Shown piece after piece: positions 16,493 through 26,270 of a DNA stretch of 64,000 nt; the stretch's first letter is position 1; each line of letters starts with the position of its first letter. The stretch is from Anaerolineaceae bacterium (GTDB taxonomy: Bacteria > Chloroflexota > Anaerolineae > Aggregatilineales > Phototrophicaceae): assembly GCA_016124855.1 (NCBI GenBank), contig WGMX01000027.1, positions 1 through 64,000 of the forward strand, in the 5' to 3' direction. The translations under genes were made by a program, and so were the position numbers. Below the pieces are notes generated by a model. It was not told the origin of the DNA, did not search any database, and was given only the letters and a program-made list of their open reading frames with translations.

Positions 16493-17986
16493 CTAATCTT
16501 TGACCGGTTCAATGATGAAGGTGGCGGCGGCTTTCTCTTCATCGGTTGTGATTACTTTGACGTTGAGCAGGTTGCCTTGATGAAACAGATACGCACCTGT
16601 TTGCCCGAAGGCTTCAAATGATACGCCGTCCGTACTAGCCAGTCCCGGTTTCTGGACATAGGTCGCTATGGCGCGATAATCATCCGTATCTTCAAACATG
16701 GCTAACCAAACCGTGCCGTTGCGATTGATGAGGTAATAACCGGGTCTGCCTACTGACTCGATGGACACGGCATTGGGGTCAGCCAGACCTTTGACCAGCG
16801 CGAACTGGAAATCCAGCGCAGGTTCACCCAACGGACTCAATTTACCGCGTCCGGTGAAGTGGTTGATATATTTTGCAGGCGCATCGAAGGCTTTGAAACG
16901 CAGCGCGGGTTCTCTCACAAACTGCGGCAGCGGGTCAACACCTTCGTCACCGGATGGATTGGGAATGTCCATTTTGGTTGAGACAGGAACACCAAAATTG
17001 GGTGAACCGTCCGCATTCCAAGTGAACTTTTGGACGCGGGTAGTACGTGTCGGCAGGCAGACATCACCTACGCGGTCGTTGGCGTGGTAAACAATCCAAT
17101 CCTCTTTACCATCGGGGGATTTAAAGAAGCCATTGTGACCGGGGCCGAATACACTGTTTTCATCCGAGCGCTGAAAAACCGGATCGGGATTTTTGACCCA
17201 CGAATCGGCATTCAAAACATCACCGCCATTATAGGTCAGCAGACCGAGTTTATAATCGGGTGTGCCACAAAAACTGGCACTGTAGACAATGAAGGTTTTA
17301 CCGTCATGCTGAAGCGCGACCGGCCCTTCGTTTACAGGCGAACCCACCTGTTCCCATGACAGAGTGGGCTTGGAGATGACAACACGACTGCCACTGATCG
17401 TCCATGGATTGCTCATGGGCGCGATGAAAATGGATTGCAGGTTGCCAACCCACGCGGAGAACAAAAAGTACAACTTGTCATTGAGCTGCAAAACGCCGCC
17501 ATCAATTGACCAACCGTCATTGGCGGGGTCGAACAGGCGGCCTTTATAGGTGTATGGCCCCATCGGGTCTGTTCCGGCACTTTCGAGAACATGACTGTGC
17601 TGATTATCGAATGATCCGGCTGTGCCAGCCGTGTAGTAAAAATACCAGTGTTTGCCATCGGGGCCATCGAGCAGATCAAACTCTGGAGCCCACATGTTGC
17701 AGCAGCGGCTTGGCTCGGTTTCCTTATAAATCAATTCAGGTTTGGCGACTTTCAAGCCAGAAAGGGTTTTCGATTTCCGCATGAACAGTTCGCTCGTCCA
17801 TGTGGTATTGGCGAGGTAATAGTAGCCATCGTAATAGGTTAACCACGGATCGTCACCGGCGGTGGCATTGAGCGGATTATGGAAGGTATGCGGTTCATCT
17901 TGAGCAATGGTTGTGGATAGGGATAACCCTGTTAAGGTGAGCAGTAAGATTACTGAAGCCATCACCCTTAAATGTATTTTTTTCAT
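16493..17986 (-). CDS. Secreted GH43-family arabinan-active enzyme with C-terminal CBM42-like domain (copy 1)
   Basis: A 497-residue protein from the ATG at 17986 (MKKIHLRVMASVILLLTLTG), preceded by AGGAAACACC. The longer frame adds only ten polar residues before this signal peptide. The domain order matches the neighbouring copy: GH43 propeller (AGDDPWLTYYDGYYYL, CCNMWAPEFDLLDG, WSIDGGVL, VNEGPVAL) and then a CBM42-like trefoil from about residue 370. The two proteins are clearly alike along their whole length, indicating a tandem duplication that has since diverged. Different side-chain linkages are a reasonable guess but cannot be read here. Confidence 0.8.
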   Translation of the reverse strand: MKKIHLRVMASVILLLTLTGLSLSTTIAQDEPHTFHNPLNATAGDDPWLTYYDGYYYLANTTWTSELFMRKSKTLSGLKVAKPELIYKETEPSRCCNMWAPEFDLLDGPDGKHWYFYYTAGTAGSFDNQHSHVLESAGTDPMGPYTYKGRLFDPANDGWSIDGGVLQLNDKLYFLFSAWVGNLQSIFIAPMSNPWTISGSRVVISKPTLSWEQVGSPVNEGPVALQHDGKTFIVYSASFCGTPDYKLGLLTYNGGDVLNADSWVKNPDPVFQRSDENSVFGPGHNGFFKSPDGKEDWIVYHANDRVGDVCLPTRTTRVQKFTWNADGSPNFGVPVSTKMDIPNPSGDEGVDPLPQFVREPALRFKAFDAPAKYINHFTGRGKLSPLGEPALDFQFALVKGLADPNAVSIESVGRPGYYLINRNGTVWLAMFEDTDDYRAIATYVQKPGLASTDGVSFEAFGQTGAYLFHQGNLLNVKVITTDEEKAAATFIIEPVKD

Positions 17987-18066
17987 AGCGGTGTTTCCTG
18001 ATGCATTTTCGTTCAAAGGAAGATTCGAAGATTAAGGTTGCGCGGAAAAGGATGGTCATAGATGAA

Positions 18067-18146
18067 TTTACCCCCACCCTAATCCTACATCCCCAACGCT
18101 CGCAGGCTCACTCTGGTGATAGCCCGCAAGCGAGGGAGGGAATAAA
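18067..18146. repeat. Intergenic hairpin repeat of the CCCTCCC...GGGAGGG type
   Basis: The segment between araA and the GH43 pair holds CCCCCACCCTAATCC at 18069 and GCGAGGGAGGGAATAAA near 18130. The two outer parts read like the outer parts of 54661-54736 (CTCCCTCGTTTACGG...AGGGAGGGTTAGGGTGGGGG) on the opposite strand. It is an intra-operon member of a dispersed hairpin family. Confidence 0.55.
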
Positions 18147-18172
18147 ATGCTGAGAGGGTAATTGGCTAATCG

Positions 18173-19681
18173 TTAGCCGGTGATACTCTTGAGGCCGTAG
18201 GCCACCTCGTTCCATCGCAGTTCATTCTTGAGGTCATGAATGCGCGTGTCCTCGTTAATCAACACACATTCGATGTCCGCCATTTCGGCGAAGTCCGCCA
18301 CGTATTCGGCGTTGATCGCTTGACTGAAAACGGTGTGATGTGCGCCACCGGCGTAAATCCACGCGGCGAGACCCGTCTTGAAGTCGGGCTTGGGTATCCA
18401 GAGGGCGCGTGCAACGGGCAGTTTGGGCAGCGGGGCTTCGGGCGGCACAACATCCACATCATTGATGAGGATGCGGAAGCGGTTGCCCATGTCGATGATT
18501 GAGGCATTGATGGCTGCACCAGAAGGCACATTGAACACCAGACGCGCCGGATCGGCTTTACCGCCGATACCCAACGGATGGACTTCCAAGCTGGGCTTGC
18601 CTTCGGCGATGGTCGGGCAAACTTCCAACATGTGCGAACCCAAAACCTTCATTCCGTTGGGATTGAGGTGATAGGTGTAATCTTCCATAAACGATGTACC
18701 GCCGGGAAGTCCGCTAGCCATGACCTTCATCGCACGCAGCAGGAAAGAGGTTTTCCAATCACCTTCACCACCGAAGCCGTAACCATCTGCCATCAAGCGC
18801 TGAACGGCTAAACCGGGAAGCTGTACCAAGCCGTGCAAATCCTCAAAGCTGGTGGTGAAACCTTTGAAATCTCCGGCTTCTAAGAAGCGTCGTAAACCAA
18901 GTTCGATGCGGGCAGCTTCACGAACGGATGAATGACGCGCGCCACCTTTTTGGAGGTCGGCGGCAATGGTGTATTCGGAGGCATACTGCTGAACGAGGGC
19001 ATCAATTTCGCTGTCGCTGACCTGATTGACGAGATCGACCAGATCACCCACACCATAACCTGATACGGTGTAGCCGACACGCATCTGGGCTTCGACTTTG
19101 TCACCTTCGGTCACAGCGACCGAGCGCATGTTGTCACCAAAGCGGGCGATCTTGCCAGTTTGGGCATCATGCCAGCCGCAGGCTGCCCGCGCCCAGACGG
19201 CTATACGGGTATGCACTTCGGGGTCTTGCCAGTGACCGACGATCACTTTACGGTTGAGGCGCATACGGGTCATCATGAAGCCGAATTCGCGGTCACCATG
19301 TGCCGCTTGATTCAGGTTCATGAAGTCCATGTCGATGTCTGCCCAAGGAATGTCTCTGTTATATTGGGTGTGCAGATGAGCAATCGGCTTCTTGAGCGCT
19401 GCCAAGCCTTTAATCCAGTTACGGGCAGGCGAAAAGGTGTGCATCCATGTGATGACACCGATGCAGTTGGAAGCCGCGTTGGCCTCCATACAGACCTTGT
19501 GGATTTCCTCAGAGGTGGTCAGCACCGGTTTATAGACAATTTTGACCGGAATGCTTGGGGCATTGTCTAAAGCGCGGACTATTTCCTGAGAATGCTGTCC
19601 AACCTGTTCAATGGCTTCCGGGCCATATAAATGTTGGCTGCCGGTCAGGAACCAAACTTCGAACTGCTTGAGATTAATCAT
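18173..19681 (-). CDS. araA: L-arabinose isomerase
   Basis: A 502-residue protein of normal AraA length. It shows the family opening [17 protein letters not shown], the [19 protein letters not shown] block, the [18 protein letters not shown] segment and C-terminal [11 protein letters not shown] and [12 protein letters not shown]. Metal-binding acidic and His residues typical of the enzyme are present ([41 protein letters not shown]... with GGAHHTVFS). The enzyme converts L-arabinose to L-ribulose in the cytoplasm. It sits within a long arabinan operon; araB and araD are not in the window. Confidence 0.95.
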   Translation of the reverse strand: MINLKQFEVWFLTGSQHLYGPEAIEQVGQHSQEIVRALDNAPSIPVKIVYKPVLTTSEEIHKVCMEANAASNCIGVITWMHTFSPARNWIKGLAALKKPIAHLHTQYNRDIPWADIDMDFMNLNQAAHGDREFGFMMTRMRLNRKVIVGHWQDPEVHTRIAVWARAACGWHDAQTGKIARFGDNMRSVAVTEGDKVEAQMRVGYTVSGYGVGDLVDLVNQVSDSEIDALVQQYASEYTIAADLQKGGARHSSVREAARIELGLRRFLEAGDFKGFTTSFEDLHGLVQLPGLAVQRLMADGYGFGGEGDWKTSFLLRAMKVMASGLPGGTSFMEDYTYHLNPNGMKVLGSHMLEVCPTIAEGKPSLEVHPLGIGGKADPARLVFNVPSGAAINASIIDMGNRFRILINDVDVVPPEAPLPKLPVARALWIPKPDFKTGLAAWIYAGGAHHTVFSQAINAEYVADFAEMADIECVLINEDTRIHDLKNELRWNEVAYGLKSITG

Positions 19682-19711
19682 GCGAATAACGTCCTTGTTA
19701 AATGTGATCGG

Positions 19712-20743
19712 TTAAGTGTCGGTTGTGAAAGGCCAGCCGTCTTCATCCCACTGAAGCGGCACAATGCGTAAGGTGGGCGTGCCACCATTTACCGCATCAT
19801 AGGCGTGATAGACAATCCAATATTTGCCATCCTCTTGCAGAATGCTGTTGTGACCGGGACCACGATAACGGCTGCTTGGGAAAGTGATCTGCGTGCCGCC
19901 GCCCTTGAGCATTTCTTTGTCATCTTTATCGACATAGGGGCCGGTGACATTTTCGGAGCGCCCGACGCGCACGTTATAGGTGCTATCAACACCCCGACAG
20001 CAGAAATCAAAAGAGGCAAACAGATAATAGTAATCATCTTTGTGGATGATGAACGCGCCTTCTATCGAGCCGGAATTTTCAAAGCGTGTGGCTAGCGAAT
20101 AGAGTTTGGTATCCTCGTCCGAAAGCAAACCCGTTTCGTTGTTCAGACGGCGCATTTTGATGCCTGACCAAAAACTGCCGAACGCCAGCCACGCGTTACC
20201 ATCGGTATCCATCACCCAATTGGGGTCGATGCAGTTGTAGTTATTGGGATTATCGGAGGCGATGACCATGCCTTGATCTTCCCACTTGTAGTCTTTGTCT
20301 TCGGGATTGAGGGTGACATTGGTTTCCAAGCCGATGCAGGAATGGTTCGAGCCGAAGGTCGAAACGGAATAATACAAATAGTATTTCCCGTTGTGAAATG
20401 AAATATCGGGAGCCCAAATGGAATCGGCTTTGGGAACGTAATCTTTTGCCCACTGCGGCGTTTCGGGCAGCGGGCCGGGTCGAACGCCTTGCCAATCATG
20501 TAAGTCTTTAGAGGAACGAGTCGGGATACGTGCGCCGGTACAATACAGGTAATAGGTATCGCCTTGTTTGATGATGACCGGATCATGGACGTTTCTAAAA
20601 TTTCCGGTGAGTTCCAAAGCATTTCCCTCCGTCGCTGCTGTTGCTTCAGCGGTCGCATCTTGTGCGCTGACGAAAGAGTTGGTCAGCACTCCGAAGCCAA
20701 CTGCGGCGGCGGAATGAAGAAATTGGCGGCGGTTAATCTTCAT
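19712..20743 (-). CDS. Endo-1,5-alpha-L-arabinanase-type GH43, Tat-exported
   Basis: A 343-residue protein from the ATG at 20743. The N-terminus has a twin-arginine motif (NRRQFLHSAAAVGFGVL) and a cleavage region near FVSAQD, so export in folded form is likely. The GH43 domain shows NVHDPVIIKQGDTYYLYCTG with the base Asp, ADSIWAPDISFHNGKYYLYYS, CIDPNWVMDTDGNAWLAFGSFWSG and ENSGSIEGAFII with the acid Glu. These match arabinanases of the AbnA type. It would cut the arabinan backbone outside the membrane. Confidence 0.85.
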   Translation of the reverse strand: MKINRRQFLHSAAAVGFGVLTNSFVSAQDATAEATAATEGNALELTGNFRNVHDPVIIKQGDTYYLYCTGARIPTRSSKDLHDWQGVRPGPLPETPQWAKDYVPKADSIWAPDISFHNGKYYLYYSVSTFGSNHSCIGLETNVTLNPEDKDYKWEDQGMVIASDNPNNYNCIDPNWVMDTDGNAWLAFGSFWSGIKMRRLNNETGLLSDEDTKLYSLATRFENSGSIEGAFIIHKDDYYYLFASFDFCCRGVDSTYNVRVGRSENVTGPYVDKDDKEMLKGGGTQITFPSSRYRGPGHNSILQEDGKYWIVYHAYDAVNGGTPTLRIVPLQWDEDGWPFTTDT

Positions 20744-20790
20744 GGTGTTGGCCTTTCTCATCGGTTGCTTGCTTGTGCAGCCAAACTCTG

Positions 20791-21729
20791 TTAATGGGCA
20801 TTATCCAAACGCTGCATCTGGTCGGCGGATAGTTTGACATCCAACGCGCCGAGATTTTCTTGCAACTGTTCGTGGCTGCTGGCGGCGATCAACGGAATGG
20901 TCGGGTAAGCACTGTGCAGCATCCATGCGATTACGACTTGGTTGATGGTCGCGCCGGTTTCAGCGGCAATGGTTTTGAGTATCGCCAGCCGCGCGTCGCT
21001 ATCTGCCCCTTTATAGTCCTCAGGAATAGAACGATCTGGTTGGGTATAAGCACCACCGAGCAGTACCGAATAAGCCACAATCGGGAAGTTGCGGCGGCGT
21101 GAGTAATCAAACAGATCGGGATTGGAAGTGACTTGTGGTGCGGTGCTGCCACCGGGTTTGACGCGTAGATAGGTATGGCGCTGCTGAACACAGCAGAAGT
21201 TCGCCCAACCATTCGCTTGACTTAAGCCGCGTGCTTCTTCCAAACGCCACGCCAGATAATTACTCGCGCCGATGTAACGGACTTTGCCGGCCTTCACCAA
21301 CTTATCGAAGGCTGCCATTGTTTCTTCGAGCGGCGTATCGTAATCATCTACATGGGCATAGTACAAATCAATGGTGTCGATACCCAAGCGTTTGAGACTC
21401 TTGTTGCACTCTTCTTCGATGGTTCTGGCTGAAAGTTCTTTTTCGACACCGGGATAACCAAAACCAACTTTGGAGGCGATAATATGTTGGGTGCGACTGC
21501 CGCGTTTCCGCAGCCATTCTCCCAAGAGGATTTCGCTTTCGCCGCCTTTAAAGCCGGATATCCAATGGGCATAGATGTTGGCGGTATCAATGAAGTTTCC
21601 GCCAGCAGCGACATATTCATCCAGCAGTTGATAAGAGGTTTCGGTGGCGGTGCGTGTTCCAAAGTACATTGCACCTAAACCGAGTGCGCTCACCTGCAAT
21701 TCGCTCGAACCCAATTGAACGGTTTTCAT
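20791..21729 (-). CDS. Aldo/keto reductase
   Basis: A 312-residue protein from the ATG at 21729 (MKTVQLGSSELQVSALGLG). The longer frame runs through an intergenic hairpin and is not used. Active-site residues are Asp in NFIDTANIYAHW, Tyr in NIYAHW, Lys in IIASKVGFG and His in DLYYAHVDDYDTPLEETM. The C-terminal NADP-binding stretch is present. It is in the arabinan operon between GH43 and GH2 genes, so a sugar aldehyde or ketone substrate is plausible but unproven. Confidence 0.88.
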   Translation of the reverse strand: MKTVQLGSSELQVSALGLGAMYFGTRTATETSYQLLDEYVAAGGNFIDTANIYAHWISGFKGGESEILLGEWLRKRGSRTQHIIASKVGFGYPGVEKELSARTIEEECNKSLKRLGIDTIDLYYAHVDDYDTPLEETMAAFDKLVKAGKVRYIGASNYLAWRLEEARGLSQANGWANFCCVQQRHTYLRVKPGGSTAPQVTSNPDLFDYSRRRNFPIVAYSVLLGGAYTQPDRSIPEDYKGADSDARLAILKTIAAETGATINQVVIAWMLHSAYPTIPLIAASSHEQLQENLGALDVKLSADQMQRLDNAH

Positions 21730-21752
21730 GTGACACGCTCCATACGAAATTT

Positions 21753-21774
21753 GGGGCGCACAGCCGTGCGCCCC
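21753..21774 (-). repeat. Perfect GC-rich hairpin (GGGGCGCAC stem)
   Basis: GGGGCGCAC (21753-21761) and GTGCGCCCC (21766-21774) make a perfect 9-base stem with a 4-base loop between the GH2 stop and the AKR start. No T-run follows on the minus strand. It looks like a dispersed palindromic repeat and could attenuate or stabilise the operon mRNA. Confidence 0.65.
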
Positions 21775-21795
21775 TACTAAACTCATTTAACCGTG

Positions 21796-23577
21796 CTAGG
21801 TAGTTGGTTTCTGGTCGTTAATCTGTTTGATGATTTCCAGCGACACTTTGGGCTGACGGTCATAAGTCAACAAGCCGTTGATTTCCTGCTCGACATCGGT
21901 GATCTGGGTATAGCAGAAACCGGAAATCGTGTCCGAGGCATAAATCGACTCGACGACTGCCTTATAGCGTTCAATGTAGTCCTCGTCATCGCTGGCGGTG
22001 GTATAACCCCAACCTTCCTGCGCATCCTTCTTGTAACCGATACCGCCAAATTCAGTCACCATAATCGGCTGGCCTTCATAGGGAAAACCGGGCAGCGCTA
22101 GATCACGTTTGGCTGGTCGCGAAGCTAAGGTCGATTCTTTGGTAGCATAGCGCGGAGTCAATACATCACGGCTGCCTTCGTAATCATGCATGGTCAAGAT
22201 GTCGGTCTTGGCATGTTCCCAACCGTCATTGGAGATTACCGGACGAATGGGGTCAATTGATTTGGTGATGGCGTACATGGCAACCAAGTGCTGCGCTTGG
22301 CGTGGGTCGGTGGTCAGATTGGGGACACCCCAGCTCTCATTCATGGGAGTCCATGCAATCACTGACGGGTGGTTATAGTCACGGCGAACGGCGGCCTGCC
22401 ACTCGGTGGCGACGCGCTGAATAGCGGTTTCGGAGTAGATGTAAACGTTCGCCATCTCGCCCCAGAGCAGGAAGCCCATCTTATCCGCCCAGTAATGGAA
22501 GCGCTGTTCTTCGACCTTCTGATGTTTACGCGCACCGTTGAAACCCATCGCTTTTGTCAGCTCGATGTCTTTCTTGATGTATTCGTCGCTGGGGAAAGTC
22601 AGGATGCCATCGGGGTTATAACCTTGATCGAGGACGAATTTCAGGTAATAAGGTTTGCCATTGAGCAGCAGTTTGCCATCTTTGAGTTCCACCGAGCGCA
22701 ACCCGAAGTAGCTGTTGACATCATCCAGTACCTTGCCGCCGCGCTTAATCTTGACGTTGACATCATACAGGTTGGGTGTCTCGGGACTCCAAACTTTCAA
22801 ATCCGAGCCGAGGGAGAAGGTGGGGGTGATGCTGGATACGGCATGAGGATTGGTCGCCCATTTGCCTTTGTTGGCGTTGGCATCCACCGTTTGGCTTTCG
22901 CTGGTGACCTCTTTGCCGTCATAGCTGATGGTCGTTTCAAGTTCATAAGGTGTGCTGATGTCACCGACGATTTCGTACTCAACACGCACACTGCCGCTTT
23001 CAAGCTGTGGGGTGATGACAACCCGTTCGAGGTGCAAGTCGGACACGGGTTCGAGCCACACGGTTTGCCAGATACCTGTGGTTCGGGTGTAGAAAATCGA
23101 AGCCGAGTCTTTTTCCCAATACTGCTTGCCGCGCGGCTGTCCTTTATCGCCAGTGATGTCCTCGGCGCGTAAAACAATTGTGTTGCTGCCACTCTTGAGC
23201 AGTTTGGCGGTGTTCACGCTGAAGGGTGTGTGACCACCTTCATGGAAGGCCGCGAACACGCCGTTAATCCAGACCGAAGCGCGGTAATCGACCGCTTCAA
23301 AGTTCAGCAATATTTGCTGACCGTTCCAGTCTGAGGGAACAGTGAACTCGCGGCGATACCAGACCACTTCGTGAATCTCATTGGTACCGATTCCGCTGAG
23401 TTTGGATTGGAAAACAAACGGGACCTCAATCGACTTGGAAAAAGTATGCTGGTCGAACCAGCGTTCGGCTAACCCATTATCCGCATCATCAAAGTCGAAC
23501 TGCCATGTGCCGTTCAGGTTCAGCCATTGTTCGCGTACAAACTGTGGGCGTGGATATTCGGGGCGTGGAATAGACAT
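21796..23577 (-). CDS. Glycoside hydrolase family 2 protein
   Basis: A 593-residue protein, shorter than LacZ, with the GH2 order: jelly-roll sugar-binding domain (residues 1-180, RPEYPRPQFVREQWLNLNGTWQF), immunoglobulin-like domain (about 180-275) and TIM barrel (about 280-590). The acid/base Glu is in IAWTPMNESWG and the nucleophile Glu in IMVTEFGGIGY. There is no signal peptide, so it is cytoplasmic. Beta-galactosidase, beta-glucuronidase and related activities share this layout. In an arabinan locus, hydrolysis of imported arabinogalactan-type fragments is a reasonable guess. Confidence 0.85.
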   Translation of the reverse strand: MSIPRPEYPRPQFVREQWLNLNGTWQFDFDDADNGLAERWFDQHTFSKSIEVPFVFQSKLSGIGTNEIHEVVWYRREFTVPSDWNGQQILLNFEAVDYRASVWINGVFAAFHEGGHTPFSVNTAKLLKSGSNTIVLRAEDITGDKGQPRGKQYWEKDSASIFYTRTTGIWQTVWLEPVSDLHLERVVITPQLESGSVRVEYEIVGDISTPYELETTISYDGKEVTSESQTVDANANKGKWATNPHAVSSITPTFSLGSDLKVWSPETPNLYDVNVKIKRGGKVLDDVNSYFGLRSVELKDGKLLLNGKPYYLKFVLDQGYNPDGILTFPSDEYIKKDIELTKAMGFNGARKHQKVEEQRFHYWADKMGFLLWGEMANVYIYSETAIQRVATEWQAAVRRDYNHPSVIAWTPMNESWGVPNLTTDPRQAQHLVAMYAITKSIDPIRPVISNDGWEHAKTDILTMHDYEGSRDVLTPRYATKESTLASRPAKRDLALPGFPYEGQPIMVTEFGGIGYKKDAQEGWGYTTASDDEDYIERYKAVVESIYASDTISGFCYTQITDVEQEINGLLTYDRQPKVSLEIIKQINDQKPTT

Positions 23578-23637
23578 TTTAATTTCCTAAATGGGTATGA
23601 TGGTTGGGTTGAATAGTTGGGTGGATAAAAATCAACC

Positions 23638-23660
23638 GGGGAGAGGATAATCCCCTCCCC
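23638..23660 (-). repeat. GGGGAG/CTCCCC hairpin between GH51 and GH2
   Basis: GGGGAG (23638-23643) pairs with CTCCCC (23655-23660) in the 94-base gap between the two glycosidase genes. It is similar in type to the other intergenic G/C hairpins and has no T-run on the minus strand, so partial termination or mRNA processing is more likely than full termination. Confidence 0.45.
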
Positions 23661-23671
23661 ACAGCACTTAT

Positions 23672-25174
23672 TTAGAGTGATGTTTCAATAGCAGTGAACG
23701 ACAGCGGTGGCAGTGTGATGGTGGATGTTTTACCGTTGATGGTTGGTGACGCAACCTTAACCGAGATGACGTTATTGGGTGACTCGTAAGTGTTCGCCAG
23801 CTTGGGATCTGTGCCTGCCAGTTGATAAACATTGTTGATCGACTTGGGCGCGCGGTCTTGCCAATTCAAATCAACAGTGATGCTTTCGGTCTGGCTGCGG
23901 TTGACGATGAAAATAGCATGACCATTGGTGGCTTCGTCGTATGAAGCGGAAACATCCAACAGCGGCATGTCACCAAATAACTTGGTGTTGTATTCAGGCG
24001 CTTTCACGGCCACATCCAATGCCGTGCCGCTGGCTAACTTGCTGAACAGCATAAACGGATAGTAAATCGACTGCTTGAGCATGGCATCTTTGGTCGTCAA
24101 AATTGGGGCGATGACGTTGACGGCTTGGGCGAGGCAGGCGATCTTCAGCACGTCGGATTTACGCAGGAACACGTTCATCCATTGGGCGACGACCAGCGCA
24201 TCTTCCAAGTTGTAGATTTCTTCGATCAAGTGCGGTGCTTTACCCCAACCACCTTCAACATCATGGACGAGGCGTGCTTTGTACCAGACATTCCATTCGT
24301 CCCATGAGAGGTAAACATCATGTTTGGAACGGCGCTTGGCTTTGACGTAGCGCAGTGTTCCTTCTAATGTTCCGACGAAGGCTTCAAACTCGGCGCTCAT
24401 GGCGAGGAAGCTGGCGGTGTCGTTCTCATTGTTACCCGCATAATAATGGAGCGAGTGATAGTCGATGTTTTCCCATGCGTACTCAAGGACGGTGCGATCC
24501 CATTCGGGGTAAGTGGGCATTTGTGAGTTGGACGAACCACACAGCACCAGCTTAATATCACGGTCATGCCAGCGCATCATCTTAGCGGCTTCGCGGGCTT
24601 TTGCTCCATATTCGGGGGCATCCAAGTGACCGATTTGCCACGGGCCGTCCATTTCGTTACCGACACACCAATACTTCACTTTGTGCGGTTCTTTGTAACC
24701 GTGTGAGGCGCGGAGATCAGCATATTTTGTGCCGACGGGCGCGTTGCAGTATTCGACGAGGTTAGCGGCATCTTGAATTGTGCCGGTTCCCATGTTGACT
24801 CCGAACATCGGCTCGGTCTTTATCTTCTTGCAAAATTCGATGAATTCGTTGGTGCCAAATTCATTGGTTTCGGTTGACTGCCACGCCAGATCACGGCGTT
24901 TCGGGCGCTGATCTTTAGGGCCAACGCCATCTTCCCAGCGGTAGCCGCTAAGAAAATTACCACCGGGGTAACGAATGGCGCGGTAGTTTAATTCGCGCAG
25001 GGCTTCTAATACGTCTTTACGTAGGCCATTCTCATCTGCGTGAGGTGAATCAGGTTCGTAAATGCCTTCGTAAATCATGCGTCCCATGTGTTCAGCGAAA
25101 CCGCTGAACAGCAGTGGTGAAATCGGACTGATGACGCGGTTCGTGTCCAGATATATGGTTGCTTTGGATGCCAT
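23672..25174 (-). CDS. abfA: Alpha-L-arabinofuranosidase, GH51
   Basis: A 500-residue cytoplasmic enzyme of standard GH51 length. The opening [27 protein letters not shown], then [19 protein letters not shown], is diagnostic. The acid/base Glu is in [12 protein letters not shown] and the nucleophile Glu in [12 protein letters not shown]. The C-terminal beta-sandwich ends [15 protein letters not shown]. It releases arabinofuranose from imported arabino-oligosaccharides, feeding araA in the same operon. Confidence 0.95.
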   Translation of the reverse strand: MASKATIYLDTNRVISPISPLLFSGFAEHMGRMIYEGIYEPDSPHADENGLRKDVLEALRELNYRAIRYPGGNFLSGYRWEDGVGPKDQRPKRRDLAWQSTETNEFGTNEFIEFCKKIKTEPMFGVNMGTGTIQDAANLVEYCNAPVGTKYADLRASHGYKEPHKVKYWCVGNEMDGPWQIGHLDAPEYGAKAREAAKMMRWHDRDIKLVLCGSSNSQMPTYPEWDRTVLEYAWENIDYHSLHYYAGNNENDTASFLAMSAEFEAFVGTLEGTLRYVKAKRRSKHDVYLSWDEWNVWYKARLVHDVEGGWGKAPHLIEEIYNLEDALVVAQWMNVFLRKSDVLKIACLAQAVNVIAPILTTKDAMLKQSIYYPFMLFSKLASGTALDVAVKAPEYNTKLFGDMPLLDVSASYDEATNGHAIFIVNRSQTESITVDLNWQDRAPKSINNVYQLAGTDPKLANTYESPNNVISVKVASPTINGKTSTITLPPLSFTAIETSL

Positions 25175-25231
25175 GAGTCTTTTACCTTACCCAATCAAGA
25201 TAAATGAGAGTTACCAAATGTATAGATGCGC

Positions 25232-25261
25232 GAGTCAACATAAAGCTATCTATGTTGACTC
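25232..25261. promoter_or_regulatory. Perfect 11-bp inverted repeat upstream of abfA
   Basis: GAGTCAACATA (25232-25242) and TATGTTGACTC (25251-25261) are exact inverted copies separated by 8 bases, 58 bases before the GH51 start. A second hairpin, GGGAGC/GCTCCC (25344-25365), lies nearer the upstream permease stop. The 235-base gap is the longest inside the locus, so a secondary promoter or operator for the glycosidase half is plausible. The regulator is not known. Confidence 0.55.
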
Positions 25262-25343
25262 TATTCAACACAGGCGTGTTTGGTCGTTTCCAAATAAATC
25301 GTCCTGCGAGACGAAAGCCCCGTAACCGTTCAATTTTATGTAC

Positions 25344-25365
25344 GGGAGCATTTATCACTGCTCCC
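25344..25365 (-). terminator. Hairpin after the second permease gene
   Basis: GGGAGC (25344-25349) and GCTCCC (25360-25365) form a 6-base stem with a 10-base loop, 45 bases past the permease stop on the minus strand. It could lower read-through from the transporter genes into the glycosidase genes. Confidence 0.45.
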
Positions 25366-25409
25366 TTTCGAGTCCTAAGTTTCAGTCAACCGACTGACAT
25401 ACTAGCCTT

Positions 25410-26255
25410 TTAACGTCCACCCATACCGGTCATCGTCACGCCTTTGATAATGCGGCGCTGGAAGATGATGTAAAAGACGACGACGGGAACCGTAGCAAAT
25501 ACTGAACCCGCCAAGACGATTGGTCGGAACGAACCAGCATAGGCCGAATTCAAAATCTGCAAACCGACGGGCAGCGTTCGCTTCTCCAGACTATTCATGG
25601 TGATGAACGGCCAGAGCAAATCGTTGTAATGACCCAAAAATACCAAGATCGCCAGCGCTGTTATGGCATTGGTTGACAGCGGCAGGATGACGTAACGGAA
25701 ACGCCCCCAGTAAGTCGCCCCATCGAGAATGGCGGCTTCTTCCAGTTCGGTGGGAATTTGCTGAATGAATTGGCGCAGTAAAAAGACACCGAAAACGTTC
25801 GCTGCCCCCGGCCAAATGAGGGCATTAAAGGTGTCGAGGAACTTCAAATCTTTCATGACCAAGAAGTTCGGGATAAGCGTTACCTGTGAAGGGATCATCA
25901 CGGTAATCAGAAGCAGTCCAAACAGGACATTTCTGCCGGGGAACTTCAGCCGTCCAAAAGCATAAGCGGCTGGCGTGCAAATGACCAACACCGCTATCGT
26001 GTAGCAAGTGGCGGCATAAATGCTGTTGCCAAGCCATTGCACCAGCCGCAGGTCAGGCTGCGAGAAAACGGTATTGTAGGCATCTAGGGTAGGTGTCGCC
26101 GGTAGAATAGGCGGAGGCCAGCGGTTCACCTGCTGGTTGGTCATTAATGACTGCGAGAAGGTTATCACCAAAGGGAACAAAACAATGATACCCATGATAC
26201 CTAAGAATATATATGTCCCCAGATGGCGATAGATATGACTTTGTCTGATACTCAT
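25410..26255 (-). CDS. Sugar ABC transporter permease (MalG/AraQ type)
   Basis: A 281-residue inner-membrane protein with six hydrophobic helices. The conserved cytoplasmic EAA loop reads ELEEAAILDGATYWGRFRYVILPL and contacts the ATPase. The C-terminus RRIIKGVTMTGMGGR is typical of MalG-like permeases. It pairs with the adjacent permease (15-base gap) and the binding protein. No ATPase gene is present nearby, so a shared MsmX-like ATPase elsewhere is expected. Confidence 0.92.
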   Translation of the reverse strand: MSIRQSHIYRHLGTYIFLGIMGIIVLFPLVITFSQSLMTNQQVNRWPPPILPATPTLDAYNTVFSQPDLRLVQWLGNSIYAATCYTIAVLVICTPAAYAFGRLKFPGRNVLFGLLLITVMIPSQVTLIPNFLVMKDLKFLDTFNALIWPGAANVFGVFLLRQFIQQIPTELEEAAILDGATYWGRFRYVILPLSTNAITALAILVFLGHYNDLLWPFITMNSLEKRTLPVGLQILNSAYAGSFRPIVLAGSVFATVPVVVFYIIFQRRIIKGVTMTGMGGR

Positions 26256-26270
26256 CTCAGCATTCCTTCA

